This document shows positions 23,801 to 36,300 of a stretch of DNA of 64,000 nt, in pieces. The stretch is from the NCBI RefSeq assembly GCF_030463535.1, contig NC_132895.1, positions 140,001 through 204,000 of the forward strand, read 5' to 3'. The DNA is from Salminus brasiliensis. Taxonomy: Eukaryota; Chordata; Actinopteri; Characiformes; Bryconidae. The position numbers were made by a program, and so were the translations under genes. The stretch's first letter is position 1, and the number at the start of each line of letters is the position of its first letter. Under the pieces are notes generated by a model. The model had not been told where the DNA came from. It did no database searches and saw only the letters and a program-made list of their open reading frames with translations.

Positions 23801-26800
23801 GAAACTCTAATATCATTAATATCCAGTATAAAGCTCTAATATCATTAATATCCAGTATGAAGTTCTAATATCATTCATATCCAGTGTAAAGCTCTAATAA
23901 CATTAATATCCAGTATAAAGCTCTAATAACATTAATATCCAGTTAGAAGCTATAATAACATTAATATTCAGTATGAAGCTCTAATAACATTAATATCCAG
24001 TATGAAGTTCTAATAACATTACTATCCAGTATGAAGTGCTAATAACATTAATACCCAGTATGAAGTTTTAATATCATTCATATCCAGTGTAAAGCTTTAA
24101 TAACATTAATATCCAGTATGAAGTTCAAATAACATCAATATCCAGAATGAAGCTCTAATAACATTAATATCCAGTATGAAGTTCTAATATAATTTATATC
24201 CAGTATGAAACTCTAATATCATTAATATCCAGGATAAAGCTCTAATAACATTAATATACAGTATGAAGTTCTAATATCATTTATATCCAGTATGAAACTC
24301 TAATAACATTAATTTCCAGTATGAAGCTCTAATAACATTAATATCCAGTATGAAGTTCTAATAACATTAATATCCAGTATAAAGCTCTAATAACATTAAT
24401 ATCCAGTATGAAACTCTAATATCATTAATATCCAGTTTAAAGCTCTAATATCTTTCATATTCAGTATGAATTTCTAATAACATTAATACCCAGTATGAAG
24501 CTCTAATAACATTAATATTCAGTATAAAGCTCTAATAACATTAATATCCAGTTAGAAGCTATAATAACATTAATATTCAGTATGAAGCTCTAATAACATT
24601 AATATCCAGTATGAAGTTCTAATAACATTACTATCCAGTATGAAGTGCTAATAACATTAATACCCAGTATGAAGTTCTAATATCATTCATATCCAGTGTA
24701 AAGCTTTAATAACATTAATATCCAGTATGAAGTTCAAATAACATCAATATCCAGAATGAAGCTCTAATAACATTAATATCCAGTATGAAGTTCAAATAAC
24801 ATCAATATCCAGAATGAAGCTCTAATAACATTAATATCCAGTATGAAGTTCTAATATAATTTATATCCAGTATGAAACTCTAATATCATTAATATCCAGG
24901 ATAAAGCTCTAATAACATTAATATACAGTATGAAGTTCTAATATCATTTATATCCAGTATGAAACTCTAATAATATTAATTTCCAGTATGAAGCTTTAAT
25001 AACATTAATATCCAGTATGAAACTCTAATAATATTAATTTCCAGTATGAAGCTTTAATAACATTAATATCCAGTATGAAGTTCTAATAACATTAATATCC
25101 AGTATGAAGCTATAATAACATTACTATCCAGTATGAAACTCTAATATCATTAATGTTCAGTTTAAAGCTCTAATATCATTCATATTCAGTATGAATTTCT
25201 AATAACATTAATACCCAGTATGAAATTCTAATAACATTAATACCCAGTATGAAATTCTAATAACATTAATATCCAGTATAAAGCTATAATAACATTAATA
25301 CCCAGTATGAAGTTCTAATGTCATTCGTATCCAGTGTAAAGCTCTAATAACATTAATATCCAGTATGAAGTTCTAATATAATTTATATCCAGTATGAAAC
25401 TCTAATATCATTCATATCCAGAATGAAGCTCTAATAACATTAATATCCAGTATGAAGTTCTAATATAATTTATATCCAGTATGAAACTCTAATATCATTC
25501 ATATCCAGAATGAAGCTCTAATAACATTGATATCCAGTATGAAGTTCTAATATAATTTATATCCAGTATGAAACTCTAATATCATTCATATCCAGTATGA
25601 AGTTCTAATAACATTATTATCCAGTACGAAGTTCTAATATCATTAATATCCAGTATGAAACTCTAATAACATTAATATTAAGTATGAAGCTATAATAACA
25701 TTAATATCCAGTATGAAGTTCTAATAACATTACTATCCAGTATGAAGTGCTAATAACATTAATACCCAGTATGAAGTTCTAATAACATTAATATCCAGTA
25801 TGAAACTCTAATATCATTAATATCCAGTATAAAGCTCTAATATCATTAATATCCAGTATGAAGTTCTAATATCATTCATATCCAGTGTAAAGCTCTAATA
25901 ACATTAATATCCAGTATAAAGCTCTAATAACATTAATATCCAGTTAGAAGCTACAATAACATTAATATTCAGTATGAAGCTCTAATAACATTAATATCCA
26001 GTATGAAGTTCTAATAACATTACTATCCAGTATGAAGTGCTAATAACATTAATACCCAGTATGAAACTCTAATATCATTAATGTTCAGTTTAAAGCTCTA
26101 ATATCATTCATATTCAGTATGAATTTCTAATAACATTAATATCCAGTATGAAGTTCTAATATAATTTATATCCAGTATGAAACTCTAATAACATTAATAT
26201 CCAGTATAAAGCTATAATAACATTAATACCCAGTATGAAGTTCTAATAACATTAATATCCAGTATAAAGCTATAATAACATTAATATTCAGTTTGAAGTT
26301 CTAATATCATTCGTATCCAGTGTAAAGCTCTAATAACATTAATATCCAGTATGAAGCTATAATAACATTACTATCCAGTATGAAACTCTAATATCATTAA
26401 TATCCAGTTTAAAGCTCTAATATCATTCATATTCAGTATGAATTTCTAATAACATTAATACCCAGTATGAAATTCTAATAACATTAATATCCAGTATAAA
26501 GCTATAATAACATTAATACCCAGTATGAAGTTCTAATAACATTAATATCCAGTATAAAGCTATAATAACATTAATATCCAGTATGAAGTTCTAATATCAT
26601 TAATATCCAGTGTAAAGCTTTAATAACATTAATATTTAGTATGAAGTTCTAATAACATCAATATCCAGAATGAAACTCTAATAACATTACTATCCAGTAT
26701 GAAGTTCTAATATCATTAATATCCAGTATGAAGCTCTAATAACATTAATATCCAGGATGAAGCTCTAATAACATTAATATCCAGTATGAAGTTCTAATAT

Positions 26801-27575
26801 CATTAATATCCAGTATGAAGCTCTAATAACATTAATATCCAGGATGAAACTCTAATAACATTAATATCCAGTATGAAGTTCTAATATCATTAATATCCAG
26901 TATGAAGCTCTAATAACATTAATATCCAGGATGAAGTTCTAATATCATTAATATCCAGGATGAAGCTCTAATAACATTAATATCCAGTATGAAGCTCTAA
27001 TAACATTAATATCCAGGATGAAGCTCTAATAACATTAATATCCAGTATGAAGTTCTAATATCATTAATAACCAGTATGAAGCTCTAATAACATTAATATC
27101 CAGGATGAAGCTCTAATAACATTAATATCCAGTATGAAGCTCTAATAACATTAATATCCATTATGAAGTTCTATTATCATTAATATCCAGTATGAAGCTC
27201 TAATATCATTAATATCCAGGATGAAGTTCCAATATCATTAATATCCAGTATGAAGCTCTAATATCATTAATATCCAGTATGAAGCTCTAATAACATTAAT
27301 ATCCAGGATGAAGTTCTAATAACATTAATATCCAGTATGAAGCTCTAATAACATTAATATTCAGGATGAAGTTCTAATAACATTAATATCCAGTATGAAG
27401 CTTTAATATCATTAATATCCAGTATGAAGCTTTAATAACATTAATATCTAGTATGAAGTTCTAATAACATTAATATCCAGGATGAAGTTCTAATAACATT
27501 ACTATCCAGTATGAAGCTCTAATAACATTAATATCCAGTATGAAGCTCTAATAACATTAATATCCAGTATGAATC
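20860..27575. repeat. 6.7-kb minisatellite with a 29-bp unit
   Basis: Around 230 copies of a 29-bp, AT-rich unit containing ttaatatccagtatgaag followed by ctctaataaca variants. Main variants are gttctaat versus gctctaat, aataacatt versus aatatcatt, and cagtatgaag versus cagtataaag or caggatgaag. Longer blocks recur in the middle (for example the same order of variants around 21950-22440, 22650-23060 and 23270-23640), showing segmental duplication inside the array. Its proximal edge lies about 90 bp from the fifth exon of the minus-strand receptor gene. Confidence 0.97.
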
Positions 27576-27662
27576 TGTAAAGCAGGCGAAACATCACCTT
27601 AAGGGTCTGCTTATTAATTACACTGTGTTGTAGCAAACAGTGTAGGGATGGAGGTGTGTTAC

Positions 27663-30600
27663 CGTAGACGCAGGTCTCTGGAGGAGGGGCCGCTGGTTGC
27701 GCAGGTGTGGGTTTGGTTTGAAGACAACCGCTCATGTCGAGGTAAACGTCCTCCTCCGCTCCTGCAGCAGTGAAACACCATCACCTCCAGTTGGTCAGTA
27801 TGGATTCGCTACATCTCAGGAGATCTTTAGCCCTGAAACCTGACTTACCTATTTCATTCACTTCTGTCTTCTTTCTCATCACGACCAGCAACCCCAGCAA
27901 CACACTGACCAGCAGGAACCCGGCTCCAGCTGCTATCGTCCACACATAGCCTGTTGCACAAACACCACCAACTTAAGCCGGGTTCAGATAGTCAGTCTGT
28001 CTGAAACCCTGAACTGGAGAGCTTTATGGTCTAGACTGCTCCACCAGGTCCTGCTGATAGATGGGTGCCTTGCCCTGGGCCCAGAATCGGTTCTGAACCC
28101 ACAGTGACCCTGACCCAGGCCTTTAACTGCCGAAACCAGCGGTTATAAATGTTCATGCAGGTGTTTCTTATGGTGTTAGGTGTTAGGCTTATGTAGCTTT
28201 ATAAATGGTGAAATGGTAAAAAGAAATCCGATCTCATGCTTACTCATTTCAGAAGGGTTTAGATATCGCCATCTACTGGCTAGGACTCACATCTCAACAT
28301 GCTCAACTGAATCACTTCAGGCTTAAAATGGTCTTCTGTTGTTGTGGGTTTTATACTGTATTTACAAGTTCTAGATATGAATAGGGTAGGTGTGAGGAAC
28401 CCAGACCATCTAACTACACCAAACTGAACAGGTTCTACTGAAACTAAAAGATCTTGAAGCAGGATAATTACAGCAACTACACATGTTCTGCATTTCTCCT
28501 CTCTCAGCTTCACTGTAGTGCAAAAACCAAAAAAAGGGCCTTGCTCAAGGGCCCAACAGTGGCAGCTTGCCGAGCCCGGGAATCGAACCCACAACCCTGT
28601 TACCGACAGCCCGGAGCTCTAACCGCTGAGCCACCACTGCCCTGATCAGATCATCATCTGATCTTCTCATTTTCTCCTGTTCAGTTTAATTGTTCTTCTT
28701 CTTAGATGGTCTATGTCCATTTATTAACAAGTTATTAACACTTATAAACAGCAGAAAGGCTGTTATTGTATGAGCATTAGTTAATGAGCTTTAAACATGA
28801 AAAAGATGCTCAGAGCTCATATGTTAATGAGCTGATCAGATGATCATTAGTGAGTAAAATAAAGCTCCAGTCCGGTATTAACATAGCTTATTATTAACAT
28901 TATTATTAACATAGTTGGAGATCAGATGATCACTGTTGAACTTGTTATTAACTAATTACTAATGATTAATAATGTGTTAGTGTTAATTAATGTGATTATT
29001 AATAATCACTAATAAAGGGTGGTGCATAATTAATTTCTTTACAACTGATTCCTCAACCTCTCTCTTTATCCCTCAGAGCTAAACACATGGTTTCTGTTTC
29101 TGTAGCTTTAAGACTGATATGTAAATGAGCTCTGTTCTGGGTATGATGGGATAATTATACTGGTGGACTGGCTCATACTGACAGATGTAAGTGTGTTAAA
29201 TTACAGTGAGGTTCAGCAAGTCTGTTGGTTCTAATATGTAGAACATTGAACCAGGTGAGTAGTATGGATCAGGTACCTCTGCAGGCTGGAACTTCTGCTC
29301 TCATCTCACTCACAGCGTTCCTCGCCTCACAGATCAGCCCTTCAGGAGGACCATCCTCAAACTGGATATGAACGGTGAGCTTGTCAGGTTCTGCTGATGA
29401 TTTCACAGTCTGATTGGTTCCATTAAACACCCACTTCCACAGGAACAGCACATCATCTCCTCTGTCAGCGCTGCAGGTCACGGTGATGTTCTTTCCCTCA
29501 AGGCAGGACTGCAGAATCTTGAGTGCAAAAATGGGTTCTGTAGGACAGAGCATTACAGAACCTCTAAATCCTCACTGGCTCCTTATCCTGCATTCTGATG
29601 TTTGTATAGATACTCATTTGTATAGAATACTAGTGTGTATTCTGAGACTGCTGTATCGGTACAGGAGCGCTGCAGGTTCGAACTCTCTGACTGAGCAGCT
29701 GATCCGGTCGACTGTTCTGAGTGATTCTAGTTTGAATGTTAAGGATCATAAGAACCAAAATAACATGATGAGGGTGATCAATAATCCAATTCTTACACAA
29801 CTACAGTTTTACATCCAAAACCCTTGTTCACATGGTCCGACAGCAGTGTGAGCAGGGAGTGCAGAGTGAGCAGCTGATATTAACACTCATTAATAAACTT
29901 CAATCAATTCAATCATCTAATCTAATATAAATGTATTGAACTGTGATATAAAGTAGAGTACTGTAATACACTGTAATAAACGGTAATGTAATGTATTTGC
30001 AGTGCCATAAGTATTAGGACGTGATGCTTTCTTTGCTGGTAAGCTGTTGTTCAGGTTCAACAGAAGACCAAATAACAACAGTGTGAAATAAGGAGGTGAA
30101 GCTGCTCATCTGTAATAACAAAACTGAAGGAGTGAAGAAGAGTGTGATGAAGGATCAGCAGTGGAGAAAATATTCAAATGAATACATACCGAGGAAGATG
30201 ATGGAAAAATTTAAATGTAATAAATGAGTTCCTCCTTTGTTAAATATCTCCACAGAGTAAAATCCAGAGTCATTCTGGTTCCCCTCAAGAATCTCCAGCG
30301 TTCCGTTTTCAAACAGGCGGAATTGCTTTTTATTTGGTAAAGTGCTAAAAATTCTTTTTTGATGTCTTGTAACAGGCTGGTCGTTCCAGTTCCAGCGCAC
30401 ATCATGACTCTTATCCACTGATAGGTTTCCGTTCAGATCCAGAAGAACCGTGGTTCCAACACAGTACGCTCTCCCTGCAGCACCTGAAACAGTGCAGGGT
30501 AAAATAAGGTCATTAATACTGTCATTACAACCATTCCAGGATGAAAATGCTGGCAGTCACAGCAGCAGTGTAAGGAGAGCCTACCATGATCTGAACAGAG

Positions 30601-30672
30601 CTGAAGGAGCAGCATCCACACCGAAGCCCATGTGCAGGACTTTAATGAGGTTCCTTCCTTAGCAGAAGCCAT
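27663..30672 (-). CDS. CD2/SLAM-family-like immunoglobulin receptor, five coding exons
   Basis: Type I membrane receptor of the CD2/CD48/SLAM kind, by domain logic. Exon 1 (30672-30585) gives the start MASAKEG and a hydrophobic signal WASVWMLLLQLC. Exon 2 (30483-30190) is a V-like domain with DDSG-type EGNQNDSGFYSVEIF and without the canonical cysteine pair, as in domain 1 of this family. Exon 3 (29537-29277) is a C2-like domain with four cysteines (SCLEG, TVTCSADRG, GLICEARN, VPACR), the two-disulfide pattern typical of CD2/SLAM domain 2. Exon 4 (27950-27849) is the membrane segment TIAAGAGFLLVSVLLGLLVV followed by MRKK. Exon 5 (27761-27663) is cytoplasmic with EEDVYLDM (YxxM, a PI3K-type motif) and ends ETCVYG at a GTAACA donor. 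All junctions are GT-AG and phase 1. Several N-glycosylation sequons lie outside the membrane (NLS, NGT, NFS, NIT, NQT). The last exon is not certain. The ligand and exact paralogue are unknown. Confidence 0.78.
28534..28642 (-). mobile_element. Partial copy of the tRNA-derived SINE, in intron 3
   Basis: Same head as the copy at 3403-3684: box B complement ggaatcgaacc at 28579-28589 and ccgctgagcca at about 28623-28633. Only about 110 bp of the 5' (tRNA-like) part is present, so the copy is truncated. It lies in the intron between the C2-like exon and the membrane exon of the receptor gene. Confidence 0.82.
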
Positions 30673-30933
30673 TCTCTCTTAGCTCGGCTGGGTGTATCGG
30701 AACGTCTGTAGAAGATCAGAACAACCACAGGAACCAGCACACTTCCTCTCGAGCTCTGACACGGTCCTCCAACCTTCTGAATATTTCAGCAGAAGATCAG
30801 AAAGCACACTAAAACAAACTGCTTAGAGAACCTAACAGCTCTGAGACCAACGCCTCTTCAGCCTGACCAGTACTCTCACCTACTATACAGGAAGAGCATC
30901 ACCCACTCTCTTACACACACTTTTACACAGCAG

Positions 30934-31036
30934 TGGCAAATCCAGGTCCAGAAAGTCAAAATCCCCAGCAGAACTATCAAGGCAGTTGGAACAAAATCCT
31001 GGGCTGGATTTTGACTTTCTGAGCCTGGATTTGTCA
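30934..31036. mobile_element. Small foldback element (MITE-like), copy 1
   Basis: The 31-nt arms 30934-30964 and 31006-31036 (tggcaaatccaggtccagaa and its near reverse complement) differ at about three positions, and the centre is 41 nt. A relative with the same termini lies at 58627-58738, so this is a dispersed family and not a local palindrome. It lies upstream of the receptor gene start. No coding capacity. Confidence 0.82.
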
Positions 31037-31159
31037 CTCTCTTACTCTTACTGAGAACAACCATGAAAACCTGACAGTGCTAGTGGATAAAGTAAGTGAA
31101 CCCTTTTTGAGTTAATGATCTCAAGAAAGCTAACTGAATTAGTCGTCATGAAACAAAAA

Positions 31160-33455
31160 AGCTAACCTTAAATTAGCAGTCACAAAACCTTTAATCAAGA
31201 AACCAGATCTTGATCTTAGTGTATTGTTTAATTACAGACCCCTCTCCAACCTAACGTTTATATCCATGTTATTAGAAAAAGCTGTGGCCCAACAACTCTG
31301 CTTATACCTGAGTAAGAATGACATGTATGAGAAATTCAGTCTAGATTCAGACTCAATCACAGCACAGAGACAGCCCTTCAGACCCAATCACAGCACAGAG
31401 ACAGCCCTTCAGACCCAATCACAGCACAGAGACAGTCCTTCAGACCCAATCACAGCACAGAGACAGCCCTTCAGACCCAATCACATCACAGAGACAGTCC
31501 TTCAGACCCAATCACAGCACAGAGACAGCCCTTCAGACCCAATCACATCACAGAGACAGTCCTTCAGACCCAATCACAGCACAGAGACAGCCCTTCAGAC
31601 CCAATCACAGCACAGAGACAGCCCTTCAGACCCAATCACAGCACAGAGACAGTCCTTCAGACCCAATCACAGCACAGAGACAGCCCTTCAGACCCAATCA
31701 CATCACAGACACAGTCCTTCAGACCCAATCACAGCACAGAGACAGCCCTTCAGACCCAATCACAGCACAGAGACAGCCCTTCAGACCCAATCACAGCACA
31801 GAGACAGTCCTTCAGACCCAATCACAGCACAGAGACAGCCCTTCAGACCCAATCACATCACAGACACAGTCCTTCAGACCCAATCACAGCACAGAGACAG
31901 TCTTACAGACCCAATCACAGCACAGAGACAGCCCTTCAGACCCAATCACAGCACAGAGACAGCCCTTCAGACCCAATCACAGCACAGAGACAGTCCTTCA
32001 GACCCAATCACAGCACAGAAACAGCCCTTCAGACCCAATCACAGCACAGAGACAGCCCTTCAGACCCAATCACAGCACAGAGACAGTCCTAGTGAAGATT
32101 ACACACCATCTCCTTCCTGCCTCTGATCAAGGCTATGTATCTTTATTAGCTCTACTAGACCTCAGTGCAGCCTCTGACACAGTAGATCACACTATTCTAC
32201 TAGAAAGATTAGAGAACATGGTTGGAATCACAGGGACAGTTCTATCGTGGTTCAGATCATATCTAACTGAACTCTATCAGATCATAAAGATAAAAGATTT
32301 AGAAATAAGAAGTAAGATATGGAGTTCTGCAGGGCTCTATTTTAGGACCGCTATTATTTACATTATACATGTTAGCACTGGGTTCAGTTATAAACAGACA
32401 TGGCGTTAATTTCCACTGTTCTGCAGATGACACACAGCTCTATATATCAGCCAAACCTGACGATAAATCTAGATTACAGAAAATGGAGGACTGTGTAAAG
32501 GATATAAAACTCTGGATGTCACATAACTTCCTTCTCCTCAACAGTGACAAAACCCAGGTTTTCGTTGTCAGATTTCAGCAACGCACTTCTGTCAGGATGT
32601 TCCAATAGGAACCTCAATAAACTTCATTTAGTTCAAAATGCTGCAGCCAGGGTCCTTACTAAAACTAGAAAATTTTACCATATCAGTCCTCTATTGGACT
32701 GGATTGGAATTGTAGTACACTGAGATGCTGGAGCTGTCATCTCTCTGCTTACACGCGATCACTCAGGTTTGTGGACGGTGGTGCAGATGGACCCTAGCAT
32801 TTCAGGGTGCTCCCGTGTCTGTGTTACCTTCTGGCTCTCTCCTTTTAATTAGGCTGTTATAGTCAGACCTGCCGGAGTCGTCAGACACACTCTGATACTG
32901 ATCAACATTCTCTGATCTCTATAAAGTCCTCTCAGAGCTAACTCTGTCTCTTTACCTTCTCCCAGTAAATGACCATCCAGCCCGACCTGCTGGAATACTG
33001 ACTGCTGAGGTCCCCTCAACCTGCGTCAGACCAGCTGCCACCTACCAGTCCAACCATCAGGCCCCCCACCACCACCACCCATCCCAGACCAGCAGCACAC
33101 CCTCCTATCACTGCTACTTGTTTAATGACCATGTTCAACCTAAATGGACTCTTAACTATCTGCCACTATTAATATCACCACATTACCCATCATTCCTCTC
33201 ATTCCTCTGACCATCACTGCCATGACTATATTTAGTTCCACTACACCATGATTATTATATTATGATTATGATCAGAGCAGTTCAACAGTTTAGATGGTTT
33301 GGTAACTTTTGTCATTAATGTTTAAATAGTTCTGATCAGAGGAGTTCGGGTCGGGTCCCCCTTGTAAGTCTTGGTTCTTCCCAAGGTTTCTTCCTCCAGC
33401 TCTGAGGGAGTTTTTCCTGCACTGTTGCTGTTGGCTGCTCACTGGGGGTCTTGGA
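31160..33455 (+). pseudogene. L2-like LINE: reverse transcriptase remnant and 3' UTR, with internal 31-bp expansion
   Basis: The frame LFNYRPLSNLTFISMLLEKA, then [17 protein letters not shown], is the finger region of an L2-clade reverse transcriptase. After the tandem array (31358-32091) it resumes with [20 protein letters not shown], then SDTVDHTILLERLENMVGIT. The active site reads CSADDTQLY, where the usual aromatic residue before ADD is Ser. Frameshifts and stops break it into three pieces. A C-terminal fragment (about 32600-32700) and a long 3' UTR follow, up to ctgctcactgggggtctt at about 33452, where another LINE abuts. The usual (TTGAC)n tail is missing. Confidence 0.82.
31358..32091 (+). 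repeat. 31-bp tandem array inside the LINE reverse-transcriptase ORF
   Basis: About 24 copies of a 31-bp unit containing cagacccaatcacagcac. The unit is the piece of L2-like coding sequence for [10 protein letters not shown]. Because 31 is not a multiple of 3, successive units cycle through three frames, giving a repeated 31-residue pattern ([31 protein letters not shown]). The unit itself has no stop in any frame, so a 300-residue frame stays open (31224-32126). Confidence 0.95.
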
Positions 33456-33469
33456 TCTTATACAGATTA

Positions 33470-34080
33470 AATATTGTGTAAACACAGCAGTGAACATGTG
33501 TGAAATGAGTGATGGTGCCGTAATGCAGTAACTGTAGGATAAGAGTGATAATAAGAGTGTATCAGTAATATCTATGGCCTGTAGCTGATGATGGTGATCA
33601 GCTGTTGAGGATGGTGATGGCATGAGGGTAAAAGCTGTTCCTGTGTCTGACAGTCAGAGCATGTCAGACAGGAGCAGTGTGGAGGAGGTAGTGACCAGGG
33701 TGTGAGGAATCTGTAAGGATTTTCTCAGCTGTTTTCTGGTTCTTGAGCAGTACAAGTCCTGAATGGAGGGCAGAGAAGCACCAATGGTTCTCTCAGCTGT
33801 CCTCACTGTTCGCTGCAGTCTGTTCCTGTTCCTGTCCAGACAGTGATGTATGTATACAGGATGGAATTTGATGACTGCAGTGTAGAACTGTCTGAGGCAG
33901 GCCCAGCTTCCTCAGCTGATGCAGAAAGTTCATCCTCTGCTGGGCCTTTTTGAGGATGGAGGAGATGCTGGGCTCCCATTTCAGGTCATGAGAGATGGTG
34001 GTACCCAGGAACCTGAAGGTCTGTTGAGGATAGTGAGGGGCAGCAGAGCTGGGGGGGAGTTTCCTAAAGTCCTGACCCAC
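33470..34080 (-). pseudogene. Rex1/CR1-like LINE fragment (reverse-transcriptase C-terminal part)
   Basis: The minus strand reads FRFLGTTISHDLKWEPSISS, then ILKKAQQRMNFLHQLRKLGL, typical of the region after the catalytic domain in Rex1/CR1-type fish LINEs. The rest, to about 33470, matches the usual continuation (for example the complement of gctgttcctgtgtctgacag) but with frameshifts. It abuts the truncated L2-like copy in opposite orientation. Confidence 0.7.
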
Positions 34081-36018
34081 AACTCCACAAAACCAATCCA
34101 ATAAAAACATTTTTTGGAACAGTACAACAACTGGGCCATAATAATAGTCGACAAAAGACATACTCATCCTCTACTTTCCCCAAAGACTCAGGACTTACAG
34201 TTGTGTTTAAAGCAGCATTATCAGAGAATTGGTATTTCTTACTCCTGAGCTCGCCCTGTACAGTCAGGAAGTGTACTTCCCTCTTTACTCCACTGGACAG
34301 TGTGAGAGCTGCAGAAGCTTGATCTGAAGGTGGAGCAGCATGTGGGCTGAGGTGGTAGAGTAATACTACAGGATTTTACACTAATATGACTCTATGGGTT
34401 CTGCAGCGTTACACAGCAGTTCTGGAGAGAGGTTCTCCTCCTGCAGCTCCACCACCTCCTGCAGAGGCCGGCTCTATGCACGCTAACCCTGACATTGCTG
34501 CCCTCAAGCTCGAGTTGCTGGCCTCGCTGAGGAAAGATAGTGTTGATATTTTGAAAAAAACAACTCCAGGATCCAGTAACGCTCACTTTAACACCACTAG
34601 ATCCAGCTTAGAACCAGTCTGCAAACACACTGACTGTTTATATTCACTGACTGTTTATATTCACTGTAAATGCTAGCTAGAATAAATCTGATATCTATGG
34701 ATTTGCTTATTGGTTCATATTTCTTTGCAATAAGTAAATATGAACATTCGGCTCATTTTAAATAACAGTTTCTGACCAATAACCACAAGCTGAGCGTCAG
34801 TGTAGCATTTCTGCCTCTGCTGAGTGTGGCTGATCTGAGGTGTGGGTGGAGCTTCATGATTAGAAAGTAGAAGGTGAAACCACAGCGCACAGAAGTCAGT
34901 GTTTTTATTAGCCCAGTAAAAATAACGTTAGCTTTCATCAGTTAGTGCAGTCATTTCTGCTCTGCTCAGCATGTACACCTGCTCTGCTCAGGAGAAGCAG
35001 TAAAAGTTCAGTCAGGATTCAGGAGTTAGGAGGCTGTTTATGAGCCAAAATACTAATATTGCTACATGTAAGCTAATGCTACTGTACACATTAATTAAAA
35101 ACCAATAAGCTGCACCAGGGTAAGGTGGGCTACAGTGGTCAGATAGGTCACAAAAGTATTAAAAGAGGTGAACATCACTCAGTCCTAGCTTACTTTTAGC
35201 TTACCTTGAAAAGTAGGGCTTTTCGAAGTAAGCTAAGAAGAGAAGCTCTATGGTGGTTCAGTGAGAATTAGAGGAAGAACAGAGAACTACACTGTAACCT
35301 ACAGTTGTTCAGAAAAATAAAGTACACCCTATTTGAATTTTATGGTATTCTATGGTGTATCGGGACAAAAAAACAAAAAAGTGTGAAGATATGAGTGCAC
35401 CCATACTGCTGCCATAGGAATAGAGATGGTAAATAGCAGCCAGGTGCTACTAATCAAATGCCCTTGATTAATTGATCATTAGCAAGTGTGACTACTTCTA
35501 TAACAGCAGAACTACACTGAGGTGGACAGACATCAGAAATGATCTTAGACAAGCAAATCGATCAGCGCGCTCAGAGGAAATCGCCATGTGAGAACTTCTA
35601 AAATGATGATGTTGAAATCTGCTATTTGTGACCTGTGATCAGTTCTTCAGAGTCAGACTAAAGAGGCATTATTAGTGTGTTTACTCATCAGGCTGGAAAT
35701 ACTAAAAGTAAAACTGCATGAACAATAAATATATATATATATCATAATATAAATAATATATAAATAAATAAGCATAAGGAATTATTTCACAATTCAAAAC
35801 AGAGTTCCAAACATTTAAAAAAGTGAGAGCCTTTTATAATAAACATTGTTTGTTTACACTGTTGTGTATAAAGTGTTTATAAAGTGTTTATAAAGGGCTC
35901 TACAAAGCTCTGCTGTAAGATCAGCGTCGTAGTGTGAGAATATTTTTACTTTCTGAAAGTTTCAGATGCGTCTGTTTATGGTTAGGTTTTTTGACAAACA
36001 CTGTTTCTGAAACTTCAA
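34081..36018. other. Stretch with mobile-element debris; no gene supported
   Basis: An open frame at 34386-34676 includes PDIAALKLELLASLRKDSVD, which resembles coiled-coil ORF1 proteins of LINEs, but it is short and alone. About 35310-35580 (cagaaaaataaagtacaccc, then atgatcttagacaagcaa) resembles the 5' part of a decayed Tc1-like transposon. The remainder is AT-rich with no recognisable feature. Confidence 0.35.
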
Positions 36019-36019
36019 C

Positions 36020-36300
36020 CACACACAAACAGGCACGCACACAAACACACACATACACACACAAACAGACACGCACACGAACACACACAAACACACACAT
36101 ACACACACAAACAGGCACGCACACGAACACACACAAACACACACATACACACACAAACAGACACGCACATGAACACACACAAACACACACATACACACAC
36201 ATACACACACAAACACGCACGCACACGAACACACACAAACACACACGAACACACACATACACACACAAACACGCACGCACACGAACACACACGCACACAT
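36020..36300. repeat. CA-rich minisatellite
   Basis: About 280 bp of acacacaaacacgcacgc-like units with acacgaac and acacatac variants. All frames free of stops (Thr/His or Cys/Val rich) follow from the composition. Confidence 0.95.

Noticed and set aside
20860-27575. Regular 29-bp repeats, CRISPR-like at first glance (also the 31-bp arrays)
   Set aside because: Units are directly adjacent without spacers, the genome is eukaryotic and no cas genes are present.
29414-29851. 145-residue plus-strand frame
   Set aside because: It is opposite the C2-like exon of the receptor gene, which has the domain signature and correct splice sites on the minus strand.
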